Assembly (NCBI RefSeq): GCF_017815135.1
Contig: NZ_JAGJCF010000016.1
Location: 62,001-126,000 of the forward strand
DNA length: 64,000 bases
Reading direction: 5' to 3'
From: Jiella mangrovi
GTDB lineage: Bacteria; Pseudomonadota; Alphaproteobacteria; Rhizobiales; Rhizobiaceae
The position numbers were made by a program, and so were the translations under genes. The first letter of the stretch is position 1; the number at the start of each line of letters is the position of its first letter. The notes beneath the pieces were generated by a model that saw nothing but the letters and a program-made list of their open reading frames with translations, was not told the DNA's origin and searched no databases. Below are positions 17,557 to 27,255 of the stretch, in pieces.

Positions 17557-18651
17557 TCAGGCCCCGGCGTGAATCGCGCCGTCCACCCCGGCGCGCCTCA
17601 GGCCGTGCGCCACCAGCCGGTCGATCACCTGCGGATAGGGCACGCCGCTCGCCGCCATGACCTTGGCGTACATGCTGATGTCGGTGAAGCCGGGAATGGT
17701 GTTGAGCTCGTTGACCAGAAACCGCCCGTCTGGCGTGACGAAGAAGTCGACGCGGGCCATGCCATCGCAGCCGAGCGCCCGGAAGGCCCGCGCCGCGAAA
17801 TCCTTCAGCGTCGCCTCGACCGTCTCGGGAAGCTCGGCCGGCACGATCAGAGCGGCGCCAGCGGCGTCGACGTATTTGGCGTCGTAGCTGTAGAAGCCGT
17901 GCATCTCCGCCGGCACGATCTCGCCCGGCCGCGAGACGAACAGGCTGCCGTCGGGATTTTCGAGCACGGCGAATTCGATCTCGCGCCCGGCGACGAACTC
18001 CTCGGCGAGGAGTTTGCGATCGTGCCGGAAACCTTCTTCGCAGGCGCCGGCCAGCTCCTGCGACGCGGAGACCCTGCTGACCCCGACGGAGGAGCCCTGT
18101 CGCGCCGGCTTGATGAAGACCGGCAGGCCGAGCTCGGCTTCCAGTGCGGCAAAGCTCGGCGGCGCGTCGGCTCGGATCGTCATCCACCGCGCCACCGGAA
18201 TGCCGGCGTCGCGAAGCAGCCGCTTGGCGATGTCCTTGTCGAGGGCCGTCGCGGAGCCGAGGATACCGCAGCCGGCAAGCGGCACCATTGCCACCTCGCA
18301 CAGCCCCTGCGCGGCCCCGTCCTCGCCGGGCAGACCGTGCAGGACCGGGAAGACCACGTCGATCTTCGCCAGCGGCCGCGCCGAGCCATGCTCGTCAATG
18401 CCGATTGCCCGCCCGCGCCCGCCCGGCATCAGGCAGAGTTCGGTGCCATGGGCGGGCGTTGCGAGCCGGCCGTCCTCGAAGCTCGAGATGAGCCAGCGCC
18501 CATCACGCGTCACGAAGACCGGAACCGGGTCGTATTGCGCCGGATCGAGTGCCTCCATGACGTTCTGAGCCGAGCGGAGCGAGACCTCGTGCTCGGGAGA
18601 GCGCCCACCGAACAGGACGGCGATCCTCAGGCGGTCTGGCGTCGATGACAT
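17557..18651 (-). CDS. ddl: D-alanine--D-alanine ligase
   Basis: Cytoplasmic ATP-grasp enzyme making the D-Ala-D-Ala dipeptide of peptidoglycan precursors. The 364 residues fit the longer DdlA type. Landmarks are VLFGGRSPEHEVSLRSAQNV (N-terminal domain), HGLPGEDGAAQGLCE, DKDIAKRLLRDAGIPVARW, FIKPARQGSSVGVSRV (ATP-grasp lysine and serine loop), CDGMARVDFFVTPDGRFLVNELNTIPGFTDISMY (metal ligands E and N). It is not next to mur/fts genes, so the organism may carry another ddl in the cell-division cluster. MFS efflux lies 92 bp upstream on the same strand. Confidence 0.95.
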   Translation of the reverse strand: MSSTPDRLRIAVLFGGRSPEHEVSLRSAQNVMEALDPAQYDPVPVFVTRDGRWLISSFEDGRLATPAHGTELCLMPGGRGRAIGIDEHGSARPLAKIDVVFPVLHGLPGEDGAAQGLCEVAMVPLAGCGILGSATALDKDIAKRLLRDAGIPVARWMTIRADAPPSFAALEAELGLPVFIKPARQGSSVGVSRVSASQELAGACEEGFRHDRKLLAEEFVAGREIEFAVLENPDGSLFVSRPGEIVPAEMHGFYSYDAKYVDAAGAALIVPAELPETVEATLKDFAARAFRALGCDGMARVDFFVTPDGRFLVNELNTIPGFTDISMYAKVMAASGVPYPQVIDRLVAHGLRRAGVDGAIHAGA

Positions 18652-18743
18652 GGCGGCTCTCCTCTTGTCGTCGGCGCGCGCCGTCGCGGTGGCGCCGGGC
18701 CGAGGTTATCGGCGGCTTTGGCGAAACGCGACCAGGAAACCCG

Positions 18744-20078
18744 TCATCCGGACAATTCTTCGGCGCGGTCCTCGGCCGTTCCCCTGCCCCGGCCCTCGCG
18801 GATCAGCGACGGCGCGGGCACCTCCGGCAGGGGCTCGGGCTCGGCCAGATGCGGATGGCTCCGATAGACGAGATAGGAGCCGATGGCGACGAGGCCGAGG
18901 CCCGGAATGACGATCTGCGTCGCCAGGACCGGCTCTCCGATCAGGGCGCAGATCACTCCGCCGAGGAGGCCGGAGCCCATCTGAATGAAGCCCATCATCG
19001 CGGACGCTGCGCCCGCCATATGCGGGAACGGCGCCAGAGCGGCGGTGGTCATGGCAGGCATGACGAGCGCGATGCCGAAGGCATAGAAGGCAACCGGCGC
19101 CATGATCGACAGGTAGGTGATCGGCAGGAACTGGATCGAGACGGCCATTGCCGCCGCGCCGATGCCGATCAGGGCAAGACCGACCGGGACTAGGCGAAAG
19201 GCGCCGAAACGCGCCATCAGGAACCGCGCCGCGACGGAACCGGACAGGTAGCTGCCCGACTGGGCCAGCATGCCGATGCCGTATTGCGTCGGCGTCAGTC
19301 CGGCGACGTCGATCAGAACGAAGGGCAGAACCGTCGCAAGCGTATAGAGCGCGCCGACCGAGCCGGCCACGGTCAGGCTCGTCGCCAGAAAATGGCGGTT
19401 CGTGGAAAGCTCGCCATAGGCCTTCAGAATGGCCTTCGGCCGGATCCGCGACGGGTCCGGAATGATCGTCTCGCGCATCGCGCCGACTGTCACGGCGATC
19501 ACCGCCAGGCCGAATCCGGCCATCATCAGGAACAGCGAGTACCAGCCCGAAAGTTCAAGCATCAACCCGCCGATCGTCGGCGACACCGCCGGGCCGATGG
19601 CCAGAATGATGCCGATCGTGTTCATGATTCGCGAAGAGGTCTCGCCGACGAACTGATCGCGAACGATCGCCCGGGCCGTCGCAACGCCGACCGATGCGCC
19701 GATGCCCTGCAACAGACGCGCCGCGACGAGAAGGTCGATGGTGGGGGCGAAGACAGCCAGCATCGAGCCCGCGAGATAGATCACCATGAAGACAATGGTC
19801 GTGATCCGCCTGCCGAAGGCGTCGGACAGCGGCCCGCAGATGAGCTGGGTGAAGGCGAAACCGGCGAAATAGACCGCCAGCGAGAGCTTGACCAAGGCTT
19901 CGGTCGTGCCGAACTCGAGCACCAGCGTCGGCATCGCGGGCGTATAGAGCGCCAGAGAAATCGGCCCGATGGCGACGAGGCATCCGCCGATCAGGCTGGT
20001 CCGCCTCTCGGACATGCGGCGGTCTGTCGATGGTGGCGCGGACACGGGGGGTTCCCTGGGGCGGGTGGCGACATTCAC
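18744..20078 (-). CDS. Bcr/CflA family multidrug efflux MFS transporter
   Basis: Inner-membrane proton-driven drug exporter, 444 residues with about twelve membrane segments. Family marks are an N-terminal LALYTPAMPTLVLEFGTTEALVKLSLAVYFAGFAFTQLICGPLSDAFGRR (MFS motif A, G-x-L-S-D-x-x-G-R-R), RLLQGIGASVGVATARAIVRD (TM4, Bcr/CflA type with the motif-B arginine) and GPAVSPTIGG (motif C region). The MarR gene 308 bp upstream on the same strand is its likely repressor, and a perfect 10-bp dyad lies between them. Substrates cannot be predicted. Confidence 0.93.
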   Translation of the reverse strand: MNVATRPREPPVSAPPSTDRRMSERRTSLIGGCLVAIGPISLALYTPAMPTLVLEFGTTEALVKLSLAVYFAGFAFTQLICGPLSDAFGRRITTIVFMVIYLAGSMLAVFAPTIDLLVAARLLQGIGASVGVATARAIVRDQFVGETSSRIMNTIGIILAIGPAVSPTIGGLMLELSGWYSLFLMMAGFGLAVIAVTVGAMRETIIPDPSRIRPKAILKAYGELSTNRHFLATSLTVAGSVGALYTLATVLPFVLIDVAGLTPTQYGIGMLAQSGSYLSGSVAARFLMARFGAFRLVPVGLALIGIGAAAMAVSIQFLPITYLSIMAPVAFYAFGIALVMPAMTTAALAPFPHMAGAASAMMGFIQMGSGLLGGVICALIGEPVLATQIVIPGLGLVAIGSYLVYRSHPHLAEPEPLPEVPAPSLIREGRGRGTAEDRAEELSG

Positions 20079-20386
20079 CCTTCCTTATGGGATTCTGATC
20101 CGACGCGAAAGCACAGTGGCTCGCAGCGATCGAGCGGGGCGCGCTGACTTCGCCTGTCGGACCGGCCGGTGCTCGATGGCACGCGCGGCGCTCGGCAGCC
20201 GGTAATCGAGAATGCTTCGGACTTGATATGAAGTCCGAAGGAGCCGGTCCATCGGTCGCGCCGCTCCGAGATCAGACCAACGCCGCGTGCTGAGCGCCCG
20301 TGACCGCCATCATGCCAGGCACCCGGGCCTCTTCGTTACGGCCGGCAGCCCTCGCGGCGATGAGCCACGAGGATCTGCGGATGCGT
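20079..20386. other. Intergenic region between marR-like and MFS genes
   Basis: 308 bases upstream of the MFS start and downstream of the MarR stop on the minus strand. It contains the perfect dyad at 20215-20240 and otherwise no gene. The MFS promoter is expected here. Confidence 0.45.
20215..20240. promoter_or_regulatory. Perfect 10-bp dyad, candidate operator or hairpin
   Basis: CTTCGGACTT (20215-20224), loop GATATG, AAGTCCGAAG (20231-20240). It lies about 137 bp upstream of the MFS start and about 147 bp past the MarR stop. Size and symmetry suit a MarR dimer site, but the hairpin could also end the marR transcript; no U-run follows on the minus strand. Confidence 0.45.
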
Positions 20387-20905
20387 TCAAAGGCTGCGAT
20401 ACATTCCGGTCTCGGATCGCGCAGCGTCGCTCGGCACGGAGAACTTGCCCTCGCCGATGGTCTGCAGGTCGGCCGTCAGATTCTGCCGGATCCGAATCAG
20501 GAGATTGTTGACGACCTGACGCTCCTCGTCGCTGAAACCGCCGACCAGCTTCTCGTACATGCTATTGGCAAGCGGCTCGATCTCTTCGAACACGGACGTC
20601 GCTGCGTCCGTCGTGCTGACGACTTTCGCGCGCCGGTCGTTCTTGTCCACGGCGCGCTGGACAAGCCCGCGCCCCTCGAGCCGGTCGAGATAAGCCGACA
20701 TCGTCATCGGCTCGACCCCCATGCGCTCGGCAAGAACCGCCTGACGCGAGCCCTCGAAACGCCAGACGTAAATCAACGCCCGGATTTCGCCTGGCGTGAG
20801 CGTGAGGCCCGCCTCGACGACGGCCCTTTCGAATTCCTGTCGAAACAGGCGGGCAACGTCGACCAACAGGAAACCGAGGGAATTGCTCGAGGCTAATTTT
20901 TGCAT
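20387..20905 (-). CDS. MarR family transcriptional regulator
   Basis: Homodimeric winged-helix repressor, 172 residues. The core lies at about residues 15-150: LTPGEIRALIYVWRFEGSRQAVLAERMGVEPMTMSAYLDRLEGRGLVQRAVDKNDRRAKVVSTTDAA, with the recognition helix at EPMTMSAYLDRLE and the wing DKNDRRAK. The C-terminal tail (SVPSDAARSETGMYRSL) is longer than in minimal members. It sits upstream of, and in line with, the Bcr/CflA efflux gene, the standard arrangement for a drug-responsive repressor. The ligand is unknown. Confidence 0.93.
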   Translation of the reverse strand: MQKLASSNSLGFLLVDVARLFRQEFERAVVEAGLTLTPGEIRALIYVWRFEGSRQAVLAERMGVEPMTMSAYLDRLEGRGLVQRAVDKNDRRAKVVSTTDAATSVFEEIEPLANSMYEKLVGGFSDEERQVVNNLLIRIRQNLTADLQTIGEGKFSVPSDAARSETGMYRSL

Positions 20906-21171
20906 TTATCGACCTTCAATCGACGGATTTAGCCAGTGTGTCGCAACTGACTCTTGAACAGCGTGTACCACGGCCGTCATACACCTACGGCAGTCCTGAC
21001 GCATTACTTTCACAGTCAATTAACGCCTCAATGCGTCGTTATGACACACGGTTTTGCGGCCAATTCAAAGATGATCTTTACAGTAGATTTTAGCATACGC
21101 TGGAATTCGGTTGTAGATGCATCAATAATCAGCCGCCTAAAAGAAAAAACAGCCGCCCCAATTACAGGTAG

Positions 21172-21197
21172 CGACTGTTTCAGTCGATTCGTTTTTT
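21172..21197 (+). terminator. Intrinsic terminator with no annotated upstream gene
   Basis: CGACTG (21172-21177), loop TTT, CAGTCG (21181-21186), then ATTCGTTTTTT. The T-run is on the plus strand, but both flanking genes are on the minus strand, so an unannotated plus-strand transcript is implied. Confidence 0.6.
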
Positions 21198-21269
21198 AAT
21201 GCTGCCCGGAAGCAGAAAACAACGACACGCTCTCAAGCCGTATGGAGCCGGAGGCTATCCGTCTTGTCT

Positions 21270-21285
21270 TGGAATGATCATTCCA
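21270..21285. promoter_or_regulatory. Perfect 16-bp palindrome TGGAATGATCATTCCA
   Basis: An uninterrupted palindrome 31-46 bp past the malate synthase stop. It lacks a loop so is a poor terminator; a protein-binding site is possible but no regulator can be named. Confidence 0.3.
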
Positions 21286-21315
21286 GGCAGCCCCCGTCCG
21301 CTCCTCGTTGCCGGA

Positions 21316-23487
21316 TCACGCCGACTGGGAAGCCTTCTTCTCGAGCCGCCGGCGGTGCAGCGTGGGTTCGGTATAGCCCGATGGCTGTTCCCGCCCCTCG
21401 AACACCAGATCGCAGGCGGCCTTGAACGCGATCGATTCATCGAAGCGGCCGGCCATCTTCTCGTAATTCGGATCACCCGCATTCTGCGCATCGACCTTGG
21501 CCGCCATCTCCTTCATGGCCTCCATCACCTCGTCGTTGGACACGACACCGTGATGCAGCCAGTTGGCGATGTGCTGGGACGAGATTCGGCAGGTCGCCCT
21601 GTCTTCCATCAGCCCAACATCGTTGATGTCGGGAACCGTGGAACAGCCGATACCCTGGTCGATCCACCGCACGACGTAACCGAGAATGCCCTGCGCATTG
21701 TTGCGGATCTCGGCCTGGATCTGCTCCTCGGGCCAGTTGGCACGGTTGGCGAGCGGGATCGTCAGGATGTCGGCGAGCAAGGCCCGGCCGCCCTTGGCCG
21801 CGATGGACTCCTGCCAGGCCAGGACATCGACGCGGTGATAGTGGGTCGCGTGGAGCGTTGCCGCCGTCGGGCTCGGCACCCATGCGCAGTTGGCGCCGGC
21901 CTGCGGGTGTCCGACCTTCTGGGACAGCATGTCGTTCATCTTGGCGGGCGCCGCCCACATGCCCTTGCCGATCTGCGCCTTGCCGCGGAAGCCGCAGGCG
22001 AGCCCGACATCGACGTTCCAGTTCTCGTAGGCGTTGATCCAGGTGCGGTCCTTCATCACCGTCTTGCGCACCATGGGCCCGGCTTCCATGGAGGTATGGA
22101 TCTCGTCGCCGGTGCGGTCGAGGAAGCCGGTGTTGATGAAGAACACCCGGTTCTTCGCCGCACGGATGCACTCCTTGAGGTTGACCGTGGTGCGGCGCTC
22201 CTCGTCCATGATCCCCATCTTCAGCGTATAGCGATCGAGACCGAGCGCATCCTCGACGCGGGCGAAGATCTCGCTCGAAAACGCCACCTCGGCAGGTCCA
22301 TGCATCTTCGGCTTGACGATGTAGACCGAGCGCGCGCGCGAATTGCGCATGCCGCCGGTCTTCTTCAGGTCGTGCATGGCGATCATCGACGTGATCATCG
22401 CGTCCATGATGCCTTCAGGGGCATCCGATCCGTCGGACAGCTTTATCGCCGGATTGGTCATGAGGTGGCCGACATTGCGGATCAGCAGAAGCGAACGGCC
22501 CGGGACCGTGAAACTCGTGCCGTTGGGGCTGAGATATTCGCGGTCAGGATTGAGCCGCCTTGTGACCGTTTCGCCGCCCTTGGTGAAACTCTCCGAAAGA
22601 TCGCCCTTCATCAAACCGAGCCAGTTGCGATAGACGGCCGTCTTGTCCTCGGCATCGACGGCGGCGATCGAGTCTTCGCAGTCGCAGATCGTCGAGACCG
22701 CCGATTCCATGAGAACGTCCGCCACCTTGGAGCGGTCGTTCTTGCCGATCCGGTGCGACGCGTCGATCGTCACCTCGACGTGAAGGCCATTGTGCTTCAG
22801 GAGCACGGCGGTCGGCGCCGCCGCCTCGCCGCGATAGCCGGCAAAGGCCAGCGGGTTCTTCAGCCGCGCCTTCTTGCCGTCGCCATAAGTCGCGACCAGC
22901 GTCTCGCCATCCACCGAATAGGCTTCGACATCGATATGGGAAATCCGGTCCAGCGGCGCGACGCCGTCGAGGAAGCCCTTGGCCCAGGAGACGACGCGCG
23001 CGCCGCGGGCGCGGTCGTAGCCCGAGCCCTCCGGCGCGTCGCCCATGGCGTCGGTGCCGTACAATGCGTCGTAAAGCGAGCCCCAGCGGGCATTGGCCGC
23101 GTTCAGCGTGTAGCGGGCGTTCATCAGCGGCACGACGAGCTGCGGGCCCGGCACCAGCGCGATCTCGGGATCGACATTCTCGGTCTCGATCCGGAAGTCG
23201 GGGCCTTCGGGCACGAGATAGCCGATCTCACGCAGAAAGGCCTGATAGTCCTTCATGTCGATCGTCTTGCCGCGATGGTCGCGATGCCAGGCGTCGATCT
23301 CGGACTGCATCCGCTCGCGCTCTTGAAGCAGCGAACGATTCTGCGGCGCCAGCGAGTTCATGATGTCCGAAAAGCTCGACCAGAAGGCCTCCGGCTCGAC
23401 GCCTGTGCCGGGCAGCGCCTCCTCGTCGATGAAGCGCTTCAGCTCGTCTGCGACCTTCAGGCCGTGAACCTCGATCAATTCGGGCAT
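21316..23487 (-). CDS. glcB: Malate synthase G
   Basis: Condenses glyoxylate with acetyl-CoA to malate, the second step of the glyoxylate bypass and of glycolate use. At 723 residues it matches the monomeric G isoform. It begins [29 protein letters not shown]. The TIM-barrel core shows [17 protein letters not shown] (catalytic Asp/Glu and metal region), [37 protein letters not shown] (catalytic Arg), [22 protein letters not shown] and [14 protein letters not shown] precedes the ATG at 23487. It is divergent from a CrbS-like sensor kinase; no isocitrate lyase gene is in the window. Confidence 0.97.
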   Translation of the reverse strand: MPELIEVHGLKVADELKRFIDEEALPGTGVEPEAFWSSFSDIMNSLAPQNRSLLQERERMQSEIDAWHRDHRGKTIDMKDYQAFLREIGYLVPEGPDFRIETENVDPEIALVPGPQLVVPLMNARYTLNAANARWGSLYDALYGTDAMGDAPEGSGYDRARGARVVSWAKGFLDGVAPLDRISHIDVEAYSVDGETLVATYGDGKKARLKNPLAFAGYRGEAAAPTAVLLKHNGLHVEVTIDASHRIGKNDRSKVADVLMESAVSTICDCEDSIAAVDAEDKTAVYRNWLGLMKGDLSESFTKGGETVTRRLNPDREYLSPNGTSFTVPGRSLLLIRNVGHLMTNPAIKLSDGSDAPEGIMDAMITSMIAMHDLKKTGGMRNSRARSVYIVKPKMHGPAEVAFSSEIFARVEDALGLDRYTLKMGIMDEERRTTVNLKECIRAAKNRVFFINTGFLDRTGDEIHTSMEAGPMVRKTVMKDRTWINAYENWNVDVGLACGFRGKAQIGKGMWAAPAKMNDMLSQKVGHPQAGANCAWVPSPTAATLHATHYHRVDVLAWQESIAAKGGRALLADILTIPLANRANWPEEQIQAEIRNNAQGILGYVVRWIDQGIGCSTVPDINDVGLMEDRATCRISSQHIANWLHHGVVSNDEVMEAMKEMAAKVDAQNAGDPNYEKMAGRFDESIAFKAACDLVFEGREQPSGYTEPTLHRRRLEKKASQSA

Positions 23488-23732
23488 CCCTGTCCTCCAA
23501 CGGTGCGTTCCTTGCGGGAAATCGGGCACAGATGCCTCGAAGTCAATCGGAGGGCGAGCTTATGGATCGCGAAACTCTGGCCGAACTCCTTCCCTATCCG
23601 TCGGCGTCTTCTGGACTTTTCACACTTTCATTCGGCCGGATCGCGCGGTTCCGCGACAGGACGTGCCGGCCCTTGCACCACGGGTCCAGCTGAGCGAACG
23701 TGGCAAGAATTTGATGCCACGGGCTTTTTCGC

Positions 23733-26700
23733 GTGGCGCCTGGCCAAGGGTTCGCGCGTTTGCAAAGCGGTCTCATCGCCCTCGTGGCGATCGCTTATCT
23801 CCTCTGTCTCTTCGCCGTTGCCTGGTGGGGCGACAGGCGCGCGTCGCGGCGTCCGGCAAATGCCAGCCGGCCGGCCGTCTACGCCCTGTCGCTGGCGGTC
23901 TACTGCACATCTTGGACATTTCTCGGCTCGGTCGGCGTCGCGGCGCATCAGGGCTTTGCGTTTCTCGCCATCTATCTCGGCCCGATCCTGGTCTTTCTCT
24001 TCGCGCCCGGCTTCATCGAGCGGATCGTGCGCCACGCCAAGGCGGAGAAGATCACCACCGTCGCCGACTTCATCGGCTCGCGCTACGGCAAGAGCCCGGC
24101 CGTGGCGGCTCTGGCGACCGTCATCGCACTCGTCGGCACGGTCCCCTACATCTCGCTCCAGCTGAAGGCGATCTCGACCAGCGTCGCGACCCTGGTCTTC
24201 CACTACCGGCCAAATCTCGCCGTCCCGCCGCTGTTCGGCGATCTCGCCTTGCTGATCACCACCGTTCTGGGACTGTTCGCGATCCTGTTCGGCACCCGCC
24301 ATGCCGACGCCACCGAGCATCAGGACGGGCTCGTCCTGGCCGTGGCGATGGAATCGCTCATCAAGCTCGGCGCGTTCCTCGCCGTCGGCATCTGGACCAC
24401 CTTCTTCCTGTTCGAGCCATCGGAGCTGTGGGACGCTGCGATGGCCAGCACAGCGGTGAAAGGCGCCTTCACGACACCGCTCGCCGGCTCCTTCTTCGCC
24501 AGTCTCGGCCTCTCTGCGCTGGTGATCCTGCTGTTGCCGCGGCAGTTCCACATGACCGTCGTGGAAAACCGCACACGCGGCGAAATCCGCCGCGCACGAT
24601 GGCTGTTCCCGATCTACCTGGTCGCCATCAACCTCTTCGTCGCGCCGATCGCCGCCGCAGGCCTCATTCGCCTCGGCCCGCAATTCGACGCCGATCTCTA
24701 CGTGCTCGCCCTGCCGCTTTCCGCCGGCGCCGACCTTCTGGCGATCGTGGCTTTCGTCGGAGGACTTTCGGCGGCGACGGCAATGGTCATCGTCGCGACA
24801 GTCGCGCTGGCGATCATGATCTCCAACGATCTCGTCCTTCCGGTCCTTTTGAACCGGCGAGGAAGAAGGCCGGAAAGCCCCGGCGACGAAACCCGGCTGA
24901 TCCTGAAGGTCCGCCGCTCGGCGATCCTTCTCATCGTCTTTTTCGGCTACGTCTATTACCGCTTCGCCGGCGATGGCTCCGGCCTTGCCTCGATCGGCCT
25001 TCTCTCCTTCGCCGCAATCGCGCAGCTCGCGCCGGCGCTGTTTGCCGGCCTTTACTGGAAACGCGCCAACGCCAGAGGCGCGATTGCGGGCCTTTCGTCC
25101 GGGATCACGGTCTGGGCTCTCACGCTCCTGTTTCCCGCCCTTGGCCTCACGCTGCCCGTTTCCGCAGCCTTCTTCGGCGCCGATCGGCAGCAGGCCCTCG
25201 ACCCGCTCCTCGTCGGTGTGGTTCTCAGCCTGTCCGTCAATTGCGTCGGTCTCTTCGCCGGCTCCCTCAGCCGCCAGTCGCGGCCGCTCGAGCGCATTCA
25301 GGCCGCCGTCTTTGCCGGGCGTGACGGCTTTGCGCCGGCGCCCGGCCGGCGCATGCGCACGGATGTGCGCGTCGCGGACCTCAAGAGCACGATCGCCCGC
25401 TATCTCGGCGCCCAGCGGACGGATCGCGCCTTTGCCGCCTTCGCGCGCGACCACGAGGACGTTCTCGACAACGAAGCGGCCGCCGATGGCGCGACGATCA
25501 ACTTCTCCGAACAGCTTCTCGCCTCGGCGATCGGTTCGGCTTCTTCGCGCCTCGTCCTGTCGCTCCTGTTCCAGCGCCACACCGATTCCAGCAAGACCGC
25601 GCTGCAGCTTCTCGACGATGCCTCCGAAGCGCTGCAATACAATCGCGATCTTCTGCGCATCGCTCTCGATCAGGTCGATCAGGGCCTTGCCATTTTCGAC
25701 GGCGATTTCTGTCTGACCTTCTGGAACCGCCAGTTCCGCGATCTCGTCGGGCTTTCGGCCGAATTCGGGCAGGTCGGCACGCCGCTGACCGCGGTCTTCG
25801 ACCAGCTCCTGCGCGACGGCGAGATCGACGCGAACGAATATGCGCGAAGCTTCGATCAGCTGACCCGCCCGCCCGCGCAACGGCAGATCGCGCTCTCGCG
25901 CTCCGGCCGCACCTTCGAGCTGCGCGTCAACACCATGCCGGACGGCGGGCTCGTCGCCACCGTCTCCGACATGACCGAGCGCGTCCGCAGGGCCGCTGCC
26001 TTGAGGGAAATCAACGAGACGCTGGAAGAGCGCGTGCGCCAACGCACGGCAGAGCTGACAGCTGCCAACCGGCAGCTCGCCGAGGCGCGGCAGGCGGCGG
26101 AGGCCGCGAATCTTTCCAAGACCCGGTTTCTCGCCGCCGCCGGCCACGACATCCTGCAGCCGCTCAACGCCGCAAGGCTCTACGTCTCGGCGCTCGAGCA
26201 GCGCCATGCCCACTCTCCGGGCGCCGATCTCGCCGGCAATATAGGCTCGTCGCTGGAAGCGGTGGAGGCGATCATCGGCGCCGTCCTCGACATATCGCGG
26301 CTCGATGCGGGGGGCATGCAGGTCAAGCTCGCCGAGTTCCAGCTGCAGCCGCTGCTCCGGCAGATCGAGACGGATCTGAGGCCGCTCGCCGAGGAGAAAG
26401 GCCTGTCGCTGCGCTTCGTCGGCACCAGCGTCGCGGTCCGGTCCGATCGCAACCTGTTGCGCCGCCTGATTCAGAACCTCGTCTCCAATGCGGTCAAATA
26501 CACCAAGCGCGGCAAGATCGTCGTCGGTGTCAGACGGCGCTGCGACGGCCAGATCGAACTCGAGGTGGCCGACAGCGGGATCGGCATTCCCGACGACAAG
26601 CTGCAGACGATCTACGAGGAATTCGTCCGGCTCGACGAGGGCACACGGGCGGCAAGCGGCCTCGGCCTTGGCCTCTCCATCGTCGACCGGATCGCCAGGG

Positions 26701-27224
26701 TCCTCGACCACCCCTTGTCCGCGCGCTCTCGCCATGGCCGGGGCACGTCGTTCCGCATCGGCCTTCCGCGCGCCGCGCCGGGCGCGATCGCCCTGCCCGC
26801 ATCGGCATCGCCGCGCAATCAGATCGGCCTTGCCGTCACCGGCACGCGGGTCCTTTGCATCGACAACGACGCTGCCATTCGCGACGGGATGAAGGTGCTT
26901 CTCTCCGGCTGGGGTTGCCGGGTCGAGGCTTTCGCCTCGGCGCAGGATGCGCTCTTGGCTCTCAAAGCGTCCGATTTCGCACCGCAGATCGCCCTCGTCG
27001 ACTATCATCTGGACGGTGGCACGGATGGCCTCGTGGCCATCGCCGAGCTGCGGCGCGGGCTCGACCAGGGTCTCGTCGCCATCCTGATCACCGCCGACCG
27101 GTCGGTCAACGTCCGCGAACAGGCGCTCGCAATCGGCGTTCAGGTGCTGACGAAACCGTTGAAGCCAGCCTCGCTTCGCGCCGCCATGGCGAGCGTCATT
27201 CAGCGCCTCGAAGCTGCGGAATAG
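23733..27224 (+). CDS. Transporter-like hybrid sensor histidine kinase, CrbS-like
   Basis: 1163-residue inner-membrane sensor. Residues about 10-500 form a sodium:solute symporter (SLC5-like) domain with some 12-13 membrane segments. A PAS-like segment follows (about 640-740), then a coiled coil (LEERVRQRTAELTAANRQLAEARQAAEAA). The HisKA domain carries FLAAAGHDILQPLNAARL (phospho-acceptor His805). HATPase_c shows the N box (QNLVSNAVKYT), ADSGIGIP and GLGLGLSIV. A C-terminal receiver has Asp1090 in LVDYHLDG and the Lys of LTKPLK. The architecture and H-box match CrbS/NahK-type kinases, of which CrbS controls acetyl-CoA synthetase. GTG 23733 is uncertain; TTG 23760 would give a more usual N-terminus. 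It converges on a LuxR-type regulator, its probable partner. Confidence 0.93.
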   Translation: MAPGQGFARLQSGLIALVAIAYLLCLFAVAWWGDRRASRRPANASRPAVYALSLAVYCTSWTFLGSVGVAAHQGFAFLAIYLGPILVFLFAPGFIERIVRHAKAEKITTVADFIGSRYGKSPAVAALATVIALVGTVPYISLQLKAISTSVATLVFHYRPNLAVPPLFGDLALLITTVLGLFAILFGTRHADATEHQDGLVLAVAMESLIKLGAFLAVGIWTTFFLFEPSELWDAAMASTAVKGAFTTPLAGSFFASLGLSALVILLLPRQFHMTVVENRTRGEIRRARWLFPIYLVAINLFVAPIAAAGLIRLGPQFDADLYVLALPLSAGADLLAIVAFVGGLSAATAMVIVATVALAIMISNDLVLPVLLNRRGRRPESPGDETRLILKVRRSAILLIVFFGYVYYRFAGDGSGLASIGLLSFAAIAQLAPALFAGLYWKRANARGAIAGLSSGITVWALTLLFPALGLTLPVSAAFFGADRQQALDPLLVGVVLSLSVNCVGLFAGSLSRQSRPLERIQAAVFAGRDGFAPAPGRRMRTDVRVADLKSTIARYLGAQRTDRAFAAFARDHEDVLDNEAAADGATINFSEQLLASAIGSASSRLVLSLLFQRHTDSSKTALQLLDDASEALQYNRDLLRIALDQVDQGLAIFDGDFCLTFWNRQFRDLVGLSAEFGQVGTPLTAVFDQLLRDGEIDANEYARSFDQLTRPPAQRQIALSRSGRTFELRVNTMPDGGLVATVSDMTERVRRAAALREINETLEERVRQRTAELTAANRQLAEARQAAEAANLSKTRFLAAAGHDILQPLNAARLYVSALEQRHAHSPGADLAGNIGSSLEAVEAIIGAVLDISRLDAGGMQVKLAEFQLQPLLRQIETDLRPLAEEKGLSLRFVGTSVAVRSDRNLLRRLIQNLVSNAVKYTKRGKIVVGVRRRCDGQIELEVADSGIGIPDDKLQTIYEEFVRLDEGTRAASGLGLGLSIVDRIARVLDHPLSARSRHGRGTSFRIGLPRAAPGAIALPASASPRNQIGLAVTGTRVLCIDNDAAIRDGMKVLLSGWGCRVEAFASAQDALLALKASDFAPQIALVDYHLDGGTDGLVAIAELRRGLDQGLVAILITADRSVNVREQALAIGVQVLTKPLKPASLRAAMASVIQRLEAAE

Positions 27225-27255
27225 CCGAGGGAACCCGGGGCTGCCGTCACCAAGC

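Larger units (their letters stand above)
20906..21315. other. AT-rich intergenic region with orphan plus-strand terminator
   Basis: 410 bases, noticeably more AT-rich than its surroundings between about 20940 and 21200. It holds a dyad GACGCATT (20998-21005)/AATGCGTC (21030-21037), the terminator at 21172-21197 and the 16-bp palindrome at 21270-21285. An 81-codon open frame (20954-21199) has no family match, no clear ribosome site and runs through the terminator, so I do not call it a gene. A small RNA is possible. Confidence 0.5.

Noticed and set aside
20954-21199. An 81-codon open frame in the AT-rich gap upstream of glcB
   Set aside because: It runs through the intrinsic terminator, has no clear ribosome site and no recognisable family.
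21199-24165. A 988-codon open frame on the plus strand across glcB
   Set aside because: Opposite to malate synthase G; the translation has the low-complexity composition of a high-GC antisense shadow and no family motif.
23628-27008. A 1126-codon open frame on the minus strand opposite the hybrid kinase
   Set aside because: It is antisense to a protein with a full set of kinase and receiver motifs. Its translation is Arg/Gly/Asp/Glu-rich with no domain, as expected from the complementary frame of high-GC coding DNA.
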